From Neodiprion pinetum (taxonomy: Eukaryota > Arthropoda > Insecta > Hymenoptera > Diprionidae), in assembly GCF_021155775.2 (NCBI RefSeq), contig NC_060238.1, positions 2,404,001 to 2,468,000 of the forward strand: a DNA stretch of 64,000 nt. The letters are read 5' to 3'. The notes beneath the pieces are model-generated. The model was not told the DNA's origin. It saw nothing but the letters and a program-made list of their open reading frames with translations, and ran no database searches. Of the stretch, positions 24,766-37,904 are shown one piece after another. Both the position numbers and the translations under genes were made by a program. Each line of letters begins with the position of its first letter. Within the stretch, counting starts at the first letter, position 1.

Positions 24766-27700
24766 TTCAAATCGGCTGTACATCAAATCCGCGAGTGATT
24801 AACCCCTCGCCTTCATCTTTGTGACAATCTTTGTCACTCACCGATTCGATTCTTCAATAACTACTGCCGTTCGATCGATTTATCGACGATGCTTCTACCG
24901 CGGTGTGTTGACGTGACAAATGATAACAGCGCAATGACGATGGGCGTGCGGTTGCAGTAAATACTGTTGCCAAAGAGGAAGACGAAGAATAAGGAGACAC
25001 AGGCTGCGGCCTAAGATAAACTGTTAAAGAAGGCTCTATATCTCTTGGTAATCGGGTCCGCGATATCCGCGTATACTGTAAATACAGACGAGCGGCGCGT
25101 TATACGTCCTCGTTGTCGTCGTCGATTCCTGTGTGCGCTGGCCACTGCACCGTGTGCTTTAGCCTGCATAAATTTTTACGATTGGCCAAGTACTAAAACT
25201 CGAAGTACTATTCCCCCTTTCTCCTCTACACCGCAGTTCGCGCTCATCCCATTCGATAACAACTCTCCTCTTCCCTTTTGTTTTCTTTTACACGCGTACC
25301 TCCTATAAGGCATCTCGGTGTTTGCCGTACGCGTTCTCAGGTTTTTCCTTCCGTCAAAACGTCCAACGCTCGTACCTGCAGGCGTTTATCGCTAACGATG
25401 ATAACCCGAGGGTATTTAATTCGGGCTTTTCGCACCGCGATGGCAAAGTGACGCGGTTTTCCAGCTGATACCCGGGTTGATAGCCGGCTGCACCTCCGGA
25501 TCTCGAGAATCTCAACGGTTGTTGGGTTAGGTCGCGTCGTTTCTTCGATCTCGTCGTACTACGTAGGCTGTAACCCTAACTTTGATAGCTAACAGGCTCT
25601 GCAGTTAACGTTATATCGCCTCTCTTCCAATCCCGAACCCTTTCCTCATCTCCGACTATTTATATTATTCACTCGCGTGTGTACTTAACCGCGTACCTAC
25701 GACTGCTTGCAGCAAATATTCTCGCCGCATGCCGCACGTTCCAATGTACCGAGCTGGTCGCGCTCAAGTTTTATGGTAAACGATCATTAGGCTCACGCGT
25801 TGCTTTTACTTGACATTCAAATTTTATTCGGTTTCGTTCGTTCCTTGGAACTTGAACTCGCTCAACTTTCGAAGATGTAAGCGACGCGAGCCAGTTTCGA
25901 AGGCCAAAAACACGCCTTGAACACTAGACCTAAATGGTACTGACCACAATACGCGATGATCAGAAGTGGCAGAACGTTTCCCAATCCAGGCTGAGTTGTA
26001 AATCACTCTCTAACGAGGTTTCTCAGCGGAATGGGAGGCCATCGAGGCGGTTTCCGCGGAATGATGCGTAAATGGTCGTTCTCTGATTATTGTCCGTTCA
26101 TCGAGACGATCATCACAGAGATGCCTTTTCCCTGTTCAATCCTAATTCTCGAGTGTTCGCTATTCTCTGACTCTTATCTGCAACGTGCTTAGAATTTCCA
26201 AGTATAACCAGCGCGACAACGATCTCATCCGAAAGTCCGTTGGATCAGCGAGCGGTTTTCTCTGATCGAGAACGCGGCTAATCGCTCTCAATGGAACAAA
26301 ACGACGTCGATGGTTATACATACCTGTGCAATAACTTGAACTTGAGTGGGCACAAACCAACCCCTGACATACCGCTGGTAGCGTACAATAAGAGCCATCA
26401 AACGCTCACCCGTAACACATGTTTGCCCATGAAGAGACGAACCATATACCGGGACTCTAAAACGCCCGGTTATACTTTGACGCTGCCTCCGTTCACGATC
26501 CCTTTTCACGGATTTGATCACGTTCGCCGAAGAATAAGGGAGGCGGCATCAAAGCCGAGGGAATGCAGTGCCCGGCTCTCGTCAGTTCGACGTCCAAGAG
26601 GAACTGCCACTGCTCAGGTGTGTCGCACACCGGATGGAAAGTAGGAGTCGAGAGACGCCTCTTTCTGCCTCGCTCTTTTTACGACGTTATTTTGACGAGG
26701 TTTTAACCGCTCGTGGGTCCGCGACGCTCGTCGTTTACGAGACGGCCTGAAAGACCAAGACCAGGACCAGAAAGGGAGGAAGTGGGAACCCGTACCTTCG
26801 GGCCGCGATATTCACGCTCTTGCACACGGCGTATGTAATGGTTCGAATGCTCTTTGTTAACTAGCTACAATTTGCCACGGCGTAACTCCCCGGACTACGA
26901 GGAACCTCGACGCCGGTCTTATTTTCATTCCGTTTTTCTCTCCTTATTTCCTCCACGCTACCCTGCGCAGGCGATTACGAGGCCGATACATCTTCCACGT
27001 GCACTACCAACGACCGAACGAAGATCAGGCGAGTTTGATTCGTGAAAATGTTTCAATTTCGTACCTGAGGTAGCGTTTGAAAGTTTTCACAGCCTGTCCG
27101 AGTCGAAACTTAGCGCCTATACGGGAGTAATCTGCTTTTTCGACACCCTTCTTTAACGCTCAAAATTCTACCCCGCTAATAAAGATCCATCGATTCGGAT
27201 CAATTATAGTTCAAATACAAAAAGTACAATTAAAACGTTTGAAATGGAATGAAAATCCCAATAATAGGAATTGGTTTACATATGAAGGGTTTTTGTATTC
27301 GTAAGAACGTTGATGAAAAAATACAGTAAAATGATTTCACAGTTTTCACGAGCTTCCAGCTCGAACTCTTTTCACCGTTCTCGCGATTTTCAATATTTTT
27401 CGCATCATCGAGACTAGCTCTTCAAAATCTTCCACGAAACATTTAAGCTTTCTTCCACCTTTCGTCGCTTGACAAACATTCTTAAAACCTTTCGTAGAAA
27501 CAGAATTTTAGAATATTTTCAAGGCTGTGTAATCTATATATACACGTTCCTTCCAACGTTATTCTCCACGATTTAGACTTCGGTTTGTTTGCATTTCTAA
27601 TAAACGATGCGTGGTAAAAATCATCAAGTGTTATCAACGATGTTAAATGCCAGTTATAAATGTATAACATAAAACTTGAAGCATAGTGTCGCCGAGTCGA

Positions 27701-29000
27701 CAATTCAATAAGTATGAAAGAGATCATCGTTGATTGCAATAGCGAATAATCTAGACTACGAGGTTGCAGTTTGCGGAATCTAGTTGTAGATAACGACGAT
27801 AAATCTGTTAATAATATTGTTTATGGAATCTAGCAACTTTTTGCATCGAACGCAACATGGGTGCGACTCGACGTCGAAGCTTCCATGATTATCGTGTCCT
27901 AACTATAAGTATAGGTATCCATGTTGCAGAGACAATCAATATACGTTGAAAAGTAATTTGCGCTATTGAATACCGGTAGAATTATAACTGCGCACATTTT
28001 ATACATAATGATCGTCCGCAGCAACGATCCAACTAGATATGCAATATTAATGTTCCCCGCCAGGGTTCCTCCTCCTTTTTCTCTTCGCCTTATGCTTCGC
28101 CAACTCGTGCCACGTACTCGGATCGTTTAATTGATAATAGTTTTTCGCCGGTTCAATTACAGAAACGACACATGTATAATAGGCGCGTATAATGCTCAGG
28201 CATAACTATACTGTAGCAGCGTTTAACTCCTCGTTATTAAGACCGTATTAAAACCCATATTATAAACACGTCAGTGAATAATTTTACCGTAAATATAGAG
28301 GCCAATTAAATTCGCTGTGCGATCTTTCAGCGCCACTCTGCGTATATATATTTATATTTATATATACACACACGTATGCAGGCACCACAAGTTTAACTGC
28401 CTGTGTAAATATCAAGAATAAAAATCAACTCTGTTCTTTGCGCACTTGGAATATACTGTCTCCGTTTACTTATTCATTTTTTATCTTTCTATCCGTTTCC
28501 TCCCCCTCTTCCTCGTTCATCAGTATCGTAAATGAGACAATTTCTGCTTGATCCGCGTATATCGTTCAAAGTAATTTTTTTAAGCTGTAACATGTAGTTA
28601 TTTTTCTCCTTCCCCTAATTTGCGAAATAATAATCAACTTGAACCGTCAATTATTCGCCAATCCCAACGGAAGATTGACAAAATATTGTTGGTTACGGTT
28701 CAATGCGTTGTTGGCGGGCAAAGTGGCACAAAAAAAATGCAAGTTAAATAATAAATGTAGGTACATTTATAAACGAAGTAAAAAGACGAGCGGGAGGGTG
28801 AAATGGGCGAGGGGGGGATGAACCACTCGTCAAATGCAACTGCACGCACTGATTTTATCTGAGAGTAAATCGTATGTCATATATATATGTATGTAAGGTG
28901 TATAAGGTATAATATTAAATAACTTTACATGGAATAATATAATATTATGTTATACGAGGGTATGAAACGCGCTCGTATATACGTCAAACCGAGTAGTTAT

Positions 29001-29003
<3 letters not shown>
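24766..29003. other. Non-coding stretch with one weak exon candidate
   Basis: No gene established. A 99-base segment at 26971-27069 has an acceptor-like (ctaccctgcgcag) and a donor-like (CTGAG|gtagcg) border and is open in one frame (RLRGRYIFHVHYQRP at its start). Without flanking exons it remains weak. The rest becomes steadily more AT-rich toward 28 kb. Confidence 0.3.

Positions 29004-29095
<92 letters not shown>
29004..29095. repeat. AC then TA microsatellite
   Basis: About thirty-nine AC units run directly into a TA/TG stretch; a further TA run follows at 29168-29188. Confidence 0.95.
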
Positions 29096-29436
29096 GTATA
29101 TGTATATGTATACATTTTTCATAGGAAAAGTTTATATACAACCGCATTATAAGGACTTGCGAAAATGCATATATATATATATATATATGTGAAGTTGCAA
29201 AGGATTGCGGATAAGGGATTCACGGGAGATTCGCTTCAGGATTGAAGCAAGGGAGTGAAGCGGGTTGGGCAGAAGGGTGGGGGGGGGGAGAAGGGAAAGA
29301 CCGTATATTATGCCGGGTAAAGCAATGTTACCAACTCGAGAACTGGCGAACTAGCCGACAGTAAAATCCATTTTATGTCTACCTCGTAAAGTCAGTGAAA
29401 TGAAACCCCTGGACTTAGTTTTCATACGTGTTCCAG

Positions 29437-29557
29437 GGCCGCCGCTGCTGCAGCGACGAATGCATCGCTCAAGCGGCAGCCGTTGAAAGAAGGAGAAGAA
29501 GGAGAACTAGGCGAAAAGAAAGCACGACTCGATTTTCAAATCCTTGCAGAGCCATAA
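29437..29557 (+). CDS. Candidate terminal coding exon (Ala-rich, acidic tail)
   Basis: After an acceptor (catacgtgttccag) the phase leaving one leading base reads AAAAAATNASLKRQP, then LKEGEEGELGEKKARLDFQILAEP, and stops at TAA (29555-29557). The composition (Ala run, then Lys/Glu-rich, then a short hydrophobic tail) looks like a genuine disordered C-terminus rather than chance. An AATAAA follows at 29981-29986. The upstream exon would have to end with two bases of a split codon; none was identified with confidence. RNA-binding proteins such as muscleblind have Ala-rich tails of this sort, but that link is a guess. A rival frame over the same bases is Arg-rich and less protein-like. Confidence 0.3.
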
Positions 29558-32449
29558 GCGAGATTATGTTAGAAGAAATCGCTTCGAAATTACTGTTCAT
29601 TTTTCAATTGCAGGGTACAGTATGAGACGTAGAAAAAATTATGGTTTCAACGACGAAGAGAAAAACTAGGATTAGTACGATATTGCGAAAATGATGATTT
29701 GAATGAAAAGAAAAAATTGATACGACGTTGTAAAAATTCGCGACTCATGAACGTACATGCATCGATATTGAGTATTGAGAAATTACGAATCTGTGGATGG
29801 ATTGGTCGATACCAAAACGTTCGAAAACTAATAATTTGCAGATCAAATCTGATACGACTTTACAGAATTAAAATATTGTTAATCGAATTATCCGTAGGAA
29901 ATTGAGAAAGTGATATCTGTAAATATTTTTTAATGAATTGAATTTGTCTCCCAGCAACTTTTTCGAATAGTTTCAAGAAAAATAAAGTTTTCGGAAATTG
30001 GTCAACGCGTTCGGATTTTATTCACGTTTCAAGTGGGTCACGTTTCTTTGACATTAAAATCCTCCTCCGAAAAACTCTGTCGTACAGATTTTTCTTTTAT
30101 TTTACATTCTCTTCTTTTTCTCTTCTTCAATGTTTGCAAAACAGGGAAAACTGGGAATATTCAGGGAATATCGCCTGTTGGGAAGAGTCTTCTACTTTTT
30201 TTTTTTTTTTGTTTCTCTTCTTTCTTAAAAATCGTTTTCGAACTTCAACCGCGCTTCGTGAATTCGGTTAAGCTAACTTTCGGAAACGGTATCGTTAAAT
30301 TTCTAATTACCCGTGTGAAACGAATCGATACTGCGTGTATTCTTAGATCCAAATTTGTATATTCAAGGTGCACAACTTCTGGAGCTTTCGGTCATATAAA
30401 ATCTGTCCAACGTTACTGATAGTTTCGTCGGGAAAAAGTCAGGGGATTTAGTGAATTTTTATTTGAGCAAAATTCTCGCCACTCTGCAAAAGTTGGAGTT
30501 GCAGCAGCAGCAGCAGCAACAATTCTCGATTATTGGACGTGTGGCTCGGTTTGCCCCTTGCGACCCGAGACTCGGGGCCACGGTGCAGATACATACATAC
30601 TTCGCTATCTAAGTTCCTCTTATCTCTTCACCGTACAGTGTAGCGCGTGCAGATTTTTATTACGAGAATCTAGTCTTTTTACTTTTTCTTCCACTTTGTT
30701 TTTTTTTTTTTTTTCTTTTTTCCCTCGCATTCATCGATCGTTTTCTTCTCTTTTCCAATTTCGTTGCCGACGACGACGCCGCGGATGCAGAGAGTCGAAA
30801 GATAGCGCTGCTCGACTGCCGCAAGGTCTCGCCTCGCTTCGTTATGTACTATGATATTTCTGCTTCTGTAATTCTCTGCGTCTAACGCGTTACAACTCAG
30901 TGCATAATATTACGTAACGTTAATTAATATTTTACACAAACTGTACGACGTTTCACACTACATTATATACCCTTGTAATTCAAAGCTATATCATATGCGA
31001 GTGCAATACAGTAAGGGGAAAAGAATTGTATGCTTCGATATTTTTCGAAATTTCAGTTTCGCAATAAGATTACTTTTAGTCAAAAATAATATTCCTTCGG
31101 TTTTTTATTCCCTGAATAATTGAAATCGATTCAATATTTTTTAATTACACTCTCCTGGCTGAAAAATCAAACTATTCTCGAAAAATAATAATTTTCATCT
31201 CTTTATAACATCGATCAACATGTAATCACGATCACGTGTCCAAATCCCAGGCACAAAATCTCTGTAGACTTCTATGCTAGACTGCAAAAGCAAAATTTAA
31301 GGAAGGGGTGTACGTATTTTTTTCCATTGTTTCAATGTATAGATAATTAAAAAAAAAATAATCAACTCAACCTAGTCACAAAAATTAATTTTTATCTTGA
31401 ACGATGTTATAGTTTAGACATTGATAATATTTCTTCCTTTTTCGTTTCTTTTTTTTCTGTTCTTTAAGATTTGCAGATTTTTCGCAACTCCCGGAAAATC
31501 TGTCTTTTAATCTAACATTGAAAGTATATATTTATATATACGCAATGCACCTACATGCATACAACTTATCCAGTGATTACTTAACAACTTTTCCCGAGCG
31601 ACGGGCGACATCGGCTACTATATAATATAATATGTAGGTATCTGCACAACACGCCACGCGTTGTGGCGCGACTCGATCGCTATCGGTAGCAACGACAAGA
31701 CACGCCTTTTTATACCGGTCGTTTCAGTTCTGATTTATAGCTAGACCGGCTGCAGGCGATTTCGATGCTATGTTTTTTGTTTTGCTTATTGTTATTTATT
31801 TTACTTTTTTTCCACTTATCGATTTTCACAGGTTTTTTATTTTCTCTGACACTTAGATTATTTTTTCCCGACTAAACGAGTATGGTCGATTATTTTTTCT
31901 CACAATCTGTGCGAATGAAGTATCAATCGTTACCTGTTTGATATAATCAGTGAAATGTAAATGAATATTATTACCTTAAATTGAAAGATGTTTTGAATGT
32001 AATTATAAATTATCGAAAAACTTTTCCGCCATTGAAACGACGAACTGACGTTTGCCTTTTTTTCATCATATGCATCGTTTCATAAAAATACGATAGAATT
32101 GACCAATCGATTAATTTCATAACCGAGTCAATCAAGTCTTGTTCGATTATCTTTAGCTTAGTGGCCATATCACTGCTCAGCAGACTATCTCCCTATCTTC
32201 CCGTTTTCGGGACGCAGTAGAAGGGGCCGATTTTCTATCTTTCCAAAAACGCTCAATAAATAACGAAAAATCTTGTGAACGACGTACTTGCAAAATTCTT
32301 TTAAAAAAAATTATTCCTTTTTACTCATTTTTCTCCCGTCTCTAACGTCTCTAATTTCTCGATTCCTTTCCAATATCTGATTACAGTTTCGCCAAGGATG
32401 ATCGCGAGACGCTGCACGAGAAACTGGACAAAAGACGGCGGTCTGAAAA
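29558..32449. other. Non-coding stretch, possible 3' UTR
   Basis: AT-rich with T-runs (30197, 30701) and a CAG run at 30500-30516; no exon recognised. It would be 3' UTR or downstream flank if the 29437-29557 exon is real. Confidence 0.3.
29981..29986 (+). terminator. Possible polyadenylation signal
   Basis: Canonical AATAAA 424 bases after the stop of the candidate terminal exon, followed by T/GT-rich sequence. The assignment depends on that exon being real. Confidence 0.3.
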
Positions 32450-34276
32450 CGTAGGTATATAATATGCGCATAGACGATAAGAAGAAAATGAAGCTGGACG
32501 AAGAGAAACAAAAAAAGAATACAAAAATAACAAAAAACGATAATTAAACACCACCCCGATTCCCGACCGCAGAGAACAGAAATAAACAAATCAATTACAC
32601 GAAGGAAAAAAAAAAAAAAAACAGTATAGAAATAAATAAATAAACAAATAAAAGTATACCTATATATCCACATTAGAATACAATAAATCTTATATCCTGT
32701 TAGTTTCGACGGTGGAGAGAATGTGATTATTTTTTGCTTTGTTGTTTTCTCTATTCTTTCTTTTTCTTCTCGTTCTATGGTTTTTTTTTTTTTGTTTTTT
32801 CTTTTCCAAATTTCCCAAATATATATATGTGTATATATGTATGCATGTATGTATGTATGTATGTATGTATATATATATACGTGTGTATGCCGGAACACAC
32901 ACCCACACGTGCATATATACATATGCGACAGAAGGAAAAAAAAAAAAACTATTTACATGTACCTTGTACGAGCGCGGACGTTGATTTTGATATGTAGTAA
33001 TATCGACTCGAACTGTACAGCGCGTGATGAATATGTTGTACAGATTTTAATCACCTTACGCCGCATGTAACGATATGAATAACGACAAACAAAAAAAAAA
33101 AAACAACAATAACAATATTAATAATAGTAATAATAATTAAATAACAATAATTCCGATAATATTATTATTAACAATGTTCATGCTAATAAAGAAAATGATA
33201 CTGACAACACCCACAACAACAGCAATGATACGGATAATAATAATAACAATAATATTAATGATAGTAGCAATAACGATAGTTTTTCATCGTACATCCAGCT
33301 CCAGCTATTAAACTATTTCTATACTGTCATTACTACGGTCAGCTTCTTCAATTCGTTTGTTCTCGACTTCAAAAATCTACGTGAAAGCAAATAATGTAGG
33401 GAAAACACAAAAATAAAATCATCAACGTTAACGATGGTAATAATAACGGCATTAATAATGTTGAGCGTATAATAACGGGATAGATTTCATATTCATATGA
33501 TTTTAAAAGTTATTTTCTAACGAGATAAGACGAATTTTAAATTTCTGTACGTATTGGCTTGACAGGATAGAGAAAGAAACAGAGAATAATAATAATGATA
33601 ACGATAATGATAAAAAAACAACAACAAAAATAAGATCAATTAAAAGCAAAACGGAAAAAAGAAATTTTTCGCAAAAATTCTTGCACATCGCGGAAAGAAT
33701 TTGTTTCAATTCTTACGCTTCACTGTTAATATCAATGCGAATTATAGTAATGCGAGAAAAAGAAAGAAATAGAGGAGGAAGAAATCGAAATCAAAATGAG
33801 TGATAAAAAAATGATGGTTGAATTTCTCCGTCGTGGCGCGTACGTCAACGCTTATTTATACATACACAATATCCATACGTACGCTGTATACACATTATTA
33901 ATTTACTCCTACTTGTAGGAGCAAAAAAAGGGGGAGGGAGGGGGGGGGGTGAAAGTTTCTAATAGAAAAAGAAAGAATGAAAGAAATCAAGGAAATATAT
34001 CGCGGGAAAAAGAGCGACGATAGTAAGAAGAAAAAAAAAAAAAAACAAAAAACCCACGAAGTTGAAAGAATGAGCAAAGATTTAAATAAATAGAGAAAGA
34101 AAGAGAGAGACAGAGGGAGAGAGAGAGAATGAAAAGAAGAAAAGGGAACATTGTTTGCTTTTTTTATTTATTGTGATATTAGAATGAAAGTCAATCGATG
34201 CCAGCCCATGATGCGATAACAGATTATAGTAACAATTACGCGTTATGACTGCATTGACGTAGTTAAGCTGTAATAT

Positions 34277-34308
<32 letters not shown>

Positions 34309-35643
34309 TAGGCTCCTAATCGCACGTGCTACGAGTTAATACATGTGTAATTGTAAAAACAACAATAACAATGATTGTAATTATTATTATTATTGTGATT
34401 ATTATCTTTAGAAATAATTTGAGACAAGACGAAAAACACGTGAAAGAGGAAAAATTATATATGTATGTACATTATGCGTACATATATATATATATACATA
34501 TGTGTGTGCTTGTGTGTACATATGTATCTCGGTAAATTATTTCTATTTTTTTAAAGAAGAGATGAGAAAAGAAAGAAAGAAAAAAAAAAAGAAGAAAATC
34601 CCGCAGACCCAATTTTAAGAATTAATTATTACGTATAATCTGTCGCCATATTTTCATTGTAACTGAAAGAAAAATATATAATATAATGTATACAGATACA
34701 CGATATGCATATTATTATACATACGTATGTATATGTATATTGTAATTATAAGTATGATATTAATAACGATAATGGTAATTAAGTTGATTAGTGATTAAGT
34801 CGGAACGATTTGAATAAAAGATAAATAAATAAATAAATAAACAAGCGAAGGAAACGAATGAAACGATGAAAAAGTATAATTCGTCGGTCGTATGTTTTTG
34901 CATTTCAAACTGTCAATATTCTGTAAACGATATATTATATACCACATATGTATTTACACATATATTTTTTCCCCTCTACTTCCTGTCTTCGTTTATGAAA
35001 AAAACAAAACAAGACAAACAAACAATATGTATCACAAATTAATAACAAAAAAAAAAAAACACTTAATGTGTATAATATACATAACGCGCTGTAAAATATT
35101 GATGTACAATAGAGGCAAAGCATAAAATAAACGAAAGTAAATGAATATCGAAAGAAGAAAAAAAAAAAAAGAAAACCCCAGAAGAAAATAAACGGAAATT
35201 ATACTTCAGCATTGCTTTTTTTCAATCATTCGTATTCGGCCATCCTCTCATCGACCGCGACGTTGCGAATTCGTGAATAAAGGCGCATTGTCGCAGGATT
35301 TTGAGATTATAAAAATTTCTGGATAATAATTAGACTACACGAATGAATGAAATAAGAAGTGGAAATATATACACACTGCGATAATAACGATTATAGCATT
35401 AGCTTTTGATAACGATTATAAAACCAGATAGAGAAGGAGGAGAGAGAAAGCAAATTATTAACTAAAAATCATCTGGCGAAAGGAGTTCGAATAAAATAGA
35501 AATTTTCTTTTTAAATAAATAAAAATGACGGATCAATCATCGAATGAAAGGATAAAAAGTCGGCGGTCACAAGTGTGATGGAAACACGTAATGGGTATTG
35601 TTGACACGAGACGTATGCAGCAGTCACGTAAATACGTGCAGGT

Positions 35644-35701
<58 letters not shown>

Positions 35702-36100
35702 CGTATTACATACGCGATGTATAGAAACATCAAACACATATAACAGCTAATTAAACGCGACGTGCTCGCGTGTAAAATAAGTATTACGGAAGAAGAAGAA
35801 GAAGAAGGAAAGAACAAGAAGTTGAAAAGAGAAAGAAAAAAAAAAAAACACATTGTTGCCGGGGTGAAGAAAAAAAGAGTGTGCAAACATGGTTGTTTTT
35901 TTTCTGCTTTATTTATTCAAATCGTCACTACGTGCGATTTTAATTTCACGTTGCACCTAATAATGTTTGGCGATTTGCCCTCGCACAATAATAATAATTG
36001 TAATAATAATAACAACGATAGGAAATTATTGTTATAACGATGAAAATGATAACGACGATATCGATACAAACGCAAAGTGCATTTTACGAGAATTCATGAC
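32450..36100 (+). other. A-rich, strand-asymmetric block resembling a long 3' UTR
   Basis: The + strand is conspicuously rich in A and in AAT, AAC, AAAG and AAATA repeats (for example aaataaataaataaac near 34830), with few T-rich counterparts, plus TATG/TGTATA runs (32843-32870, 34460-34520). Such asymmetry is typical of long AT-rich 3' UTRs of insect neural genes read from this strand. There is no coding exon. The alternative is simple-sequence intergenic DNA. Confidence 0.3.
35647..35701. repeat. TA microsatellite, 55 bp
   Basis: About twenty-seven uninterrupted TA units. Confidence 0.95.
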
Positions 36101-36751
36101 GAGCACAGAAATACCGAATTTCCAATTCGTTGATTCTTGTTAGTTGAAATTTTAATTTTTTTTTTCTTGTCCTTCCAAACGGTGACTTTCGATGTTCGTT
36201 TACAACAATTCGACCATGATTCTAATTTCGAATTCTATATCTTCCGTGTTCTTGAATTTAGACGCGATTTACAGACGCGGGATTGGCACTCAATTTTCAA
36301 CATCGTACATACCTGCGTATATTATAAATATATATTACACGCGCGTGGATGTAACATTGAAAACGGCAAATGCAGCGAAATTTTCCATGGAACATTTATT
36401 ATAAATTATTTTATACACATTTATTCATTCGCATAAAGCTAAGGCTGACGCTTGACGCCGCGAGAGTGGTTTTCTAGTCTTATCTAAGCAATACAGTTCT
36501 TAGTTTATGTCAAGAGGAGAGTGAGGCCGTTAAACGCCGCCAATCTTTACTGTCGCCTTTGAAAAATATATACTTGCGCTTATACGCGTCTCTCTCTTTG
36601 CGTGCACATGTTAATATCACACACACACGCACGCACGCGCGCACGAACGATGCATGCATGCATATTTGCGCGAGGGACGCGACTTGAACATCGCGCGTCT
36701 CTCTTTCGCTATAAATACACAAGTATGCATATTTCACACGTGTAAGAGACT

Positions 36752-36804
<53 letters not shown>

Positions 36805-37171
36805 GCTGCAGGAATGACCGTCTAAAATATTTCTCTCTCTTTTTTTTTTTTATTTCTCACTCACAAGATAGTGATTTTAACTCTTTGACTCACAGTGGTA
36901 AGTATTCTTACCACCTATTTTATATCCATTTTTTTTTTTTTTTCATCTTACATTCAGAGAACTTTGAAAACATATTTCGTTGCGTTTTTTTCCTGTTTAT
37001 AATAGTACACTGATAGGTTTTCAATACTCGAGAGTAATTATTGCGATATAATGTGAGTTGTTATTGTTAGAAATAAATTGATTGAAAAGTATCGTGAATA
37101 TTGAAGGAATAATTCATTTTCGAAAAATTTACACCTCTACACGCGTATACATGTTTTACATAAATTACAAG
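36101..37171. other. Non-coding stretch
   Basis: AT-rich unique sequence with a GA microsatellite at 36755-36798; no exon recognised. Confidence 0.35.
36755..36798. repeat. GA microsatellite
   Basis: About twenty-two tandem AG units. Confidence 0.95.
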
Positions 37172-37447
37172 TTTTTTTTGAGTCGCTGATTACAAATCTG
37201 AAATCGGATATCAAAAATTCAAGATGGCCAACATGGTGGACGAATATTTCAAGTTCGATCGAATCCGGAAAAAAACTCTGTCCAGGAATTTTTCGGGTCA
37301 CTGATTGCGCATCTGAAATAATCCCGCACCAAGTTTTTTTTTTGTACGGTTTTCGATTGAATTCAAAAATTTTGTCCACTATATTGGATCCACCATCTCG
37401 AACTTTCAAAATGTGATTTCAGATTCGTAATCAGTGACTCCAAAAAT
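37172..37447. repeat. Inverted-repeat element built from a gattac-aatctgaaatc module
   Basis: The left arm (tttttttgagtcgctgatt, then acaaatctgaaatc, aagatggccaacatggtggac) and the right arm read in reverse (tttttggagtcactgatt, then acgaatctgaaatc, gagatggtggatc, tagtggac) match over about 65-70 bases. A third module copy (gggtcactgattgcgcatctgaaat) lies in the middle at about 37285-37320. Arrays of this tcactgatta-c-aatctgaaat module recur in insect genomes as I recall; this is a short remnant. Confidence 0.75.
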
Positions 37448-37858
37448 AAAAAAAAAAAAATACAGAATACTATCTTGTTACAAAAATTGACTCACGATCA
37501 GCACAATTATACGTGACTGAAAGGATTAACTCTTACATGTATACGTTCTGTTTAAATTATTTTCCTGCCGCGTATTGGTTTTTTTTTTTTTTTTCTTTTG
37601 TATTTCAAAACTGACGCGTGCGTAAACGAGAAATTCGTGTCGATTAATTTTTTCATTCATTTTATTTCGAAGAGAGAAATAAAGGGGGGGGGGGGGAGGA
37701 GGGGGAAAGGGGTAAAGAAACGAAGCGAAAAATTCAAAAGAGACAAAATTAGGCCACCTATATTTGCATACCTACTTGTGGAATCTGGATACATCTATAG
37801 CGCTGAAATTATCTTTAACCACGAGTAGGTAAATTATGCTTGGGGAATGACACACATA

Positions 37859-37860
<2 letters not shown>

Positions 37861-37901
<41 letters not shown>
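37861..37901. repeat. TA microsatellite
   Basis: About twenty TA units. Confidence 0.95.

Positions 37902-37904
<3 letters not shown>

Noticed and set aside
28947..29192. Thr-His repeat reading frames on both strands
   Set aside because: They are translations of the AC/TG microsatellite and have no other protein character.
32311..32922. 203-codon reverse frame, the longest by start-to-stop count of low-complexity type
   Set aside because: Consists of Tyr/Ile/Thr/His and Phe/Leu runs from TATG/TGTA and A-rich repeats read on the T-rich strand.
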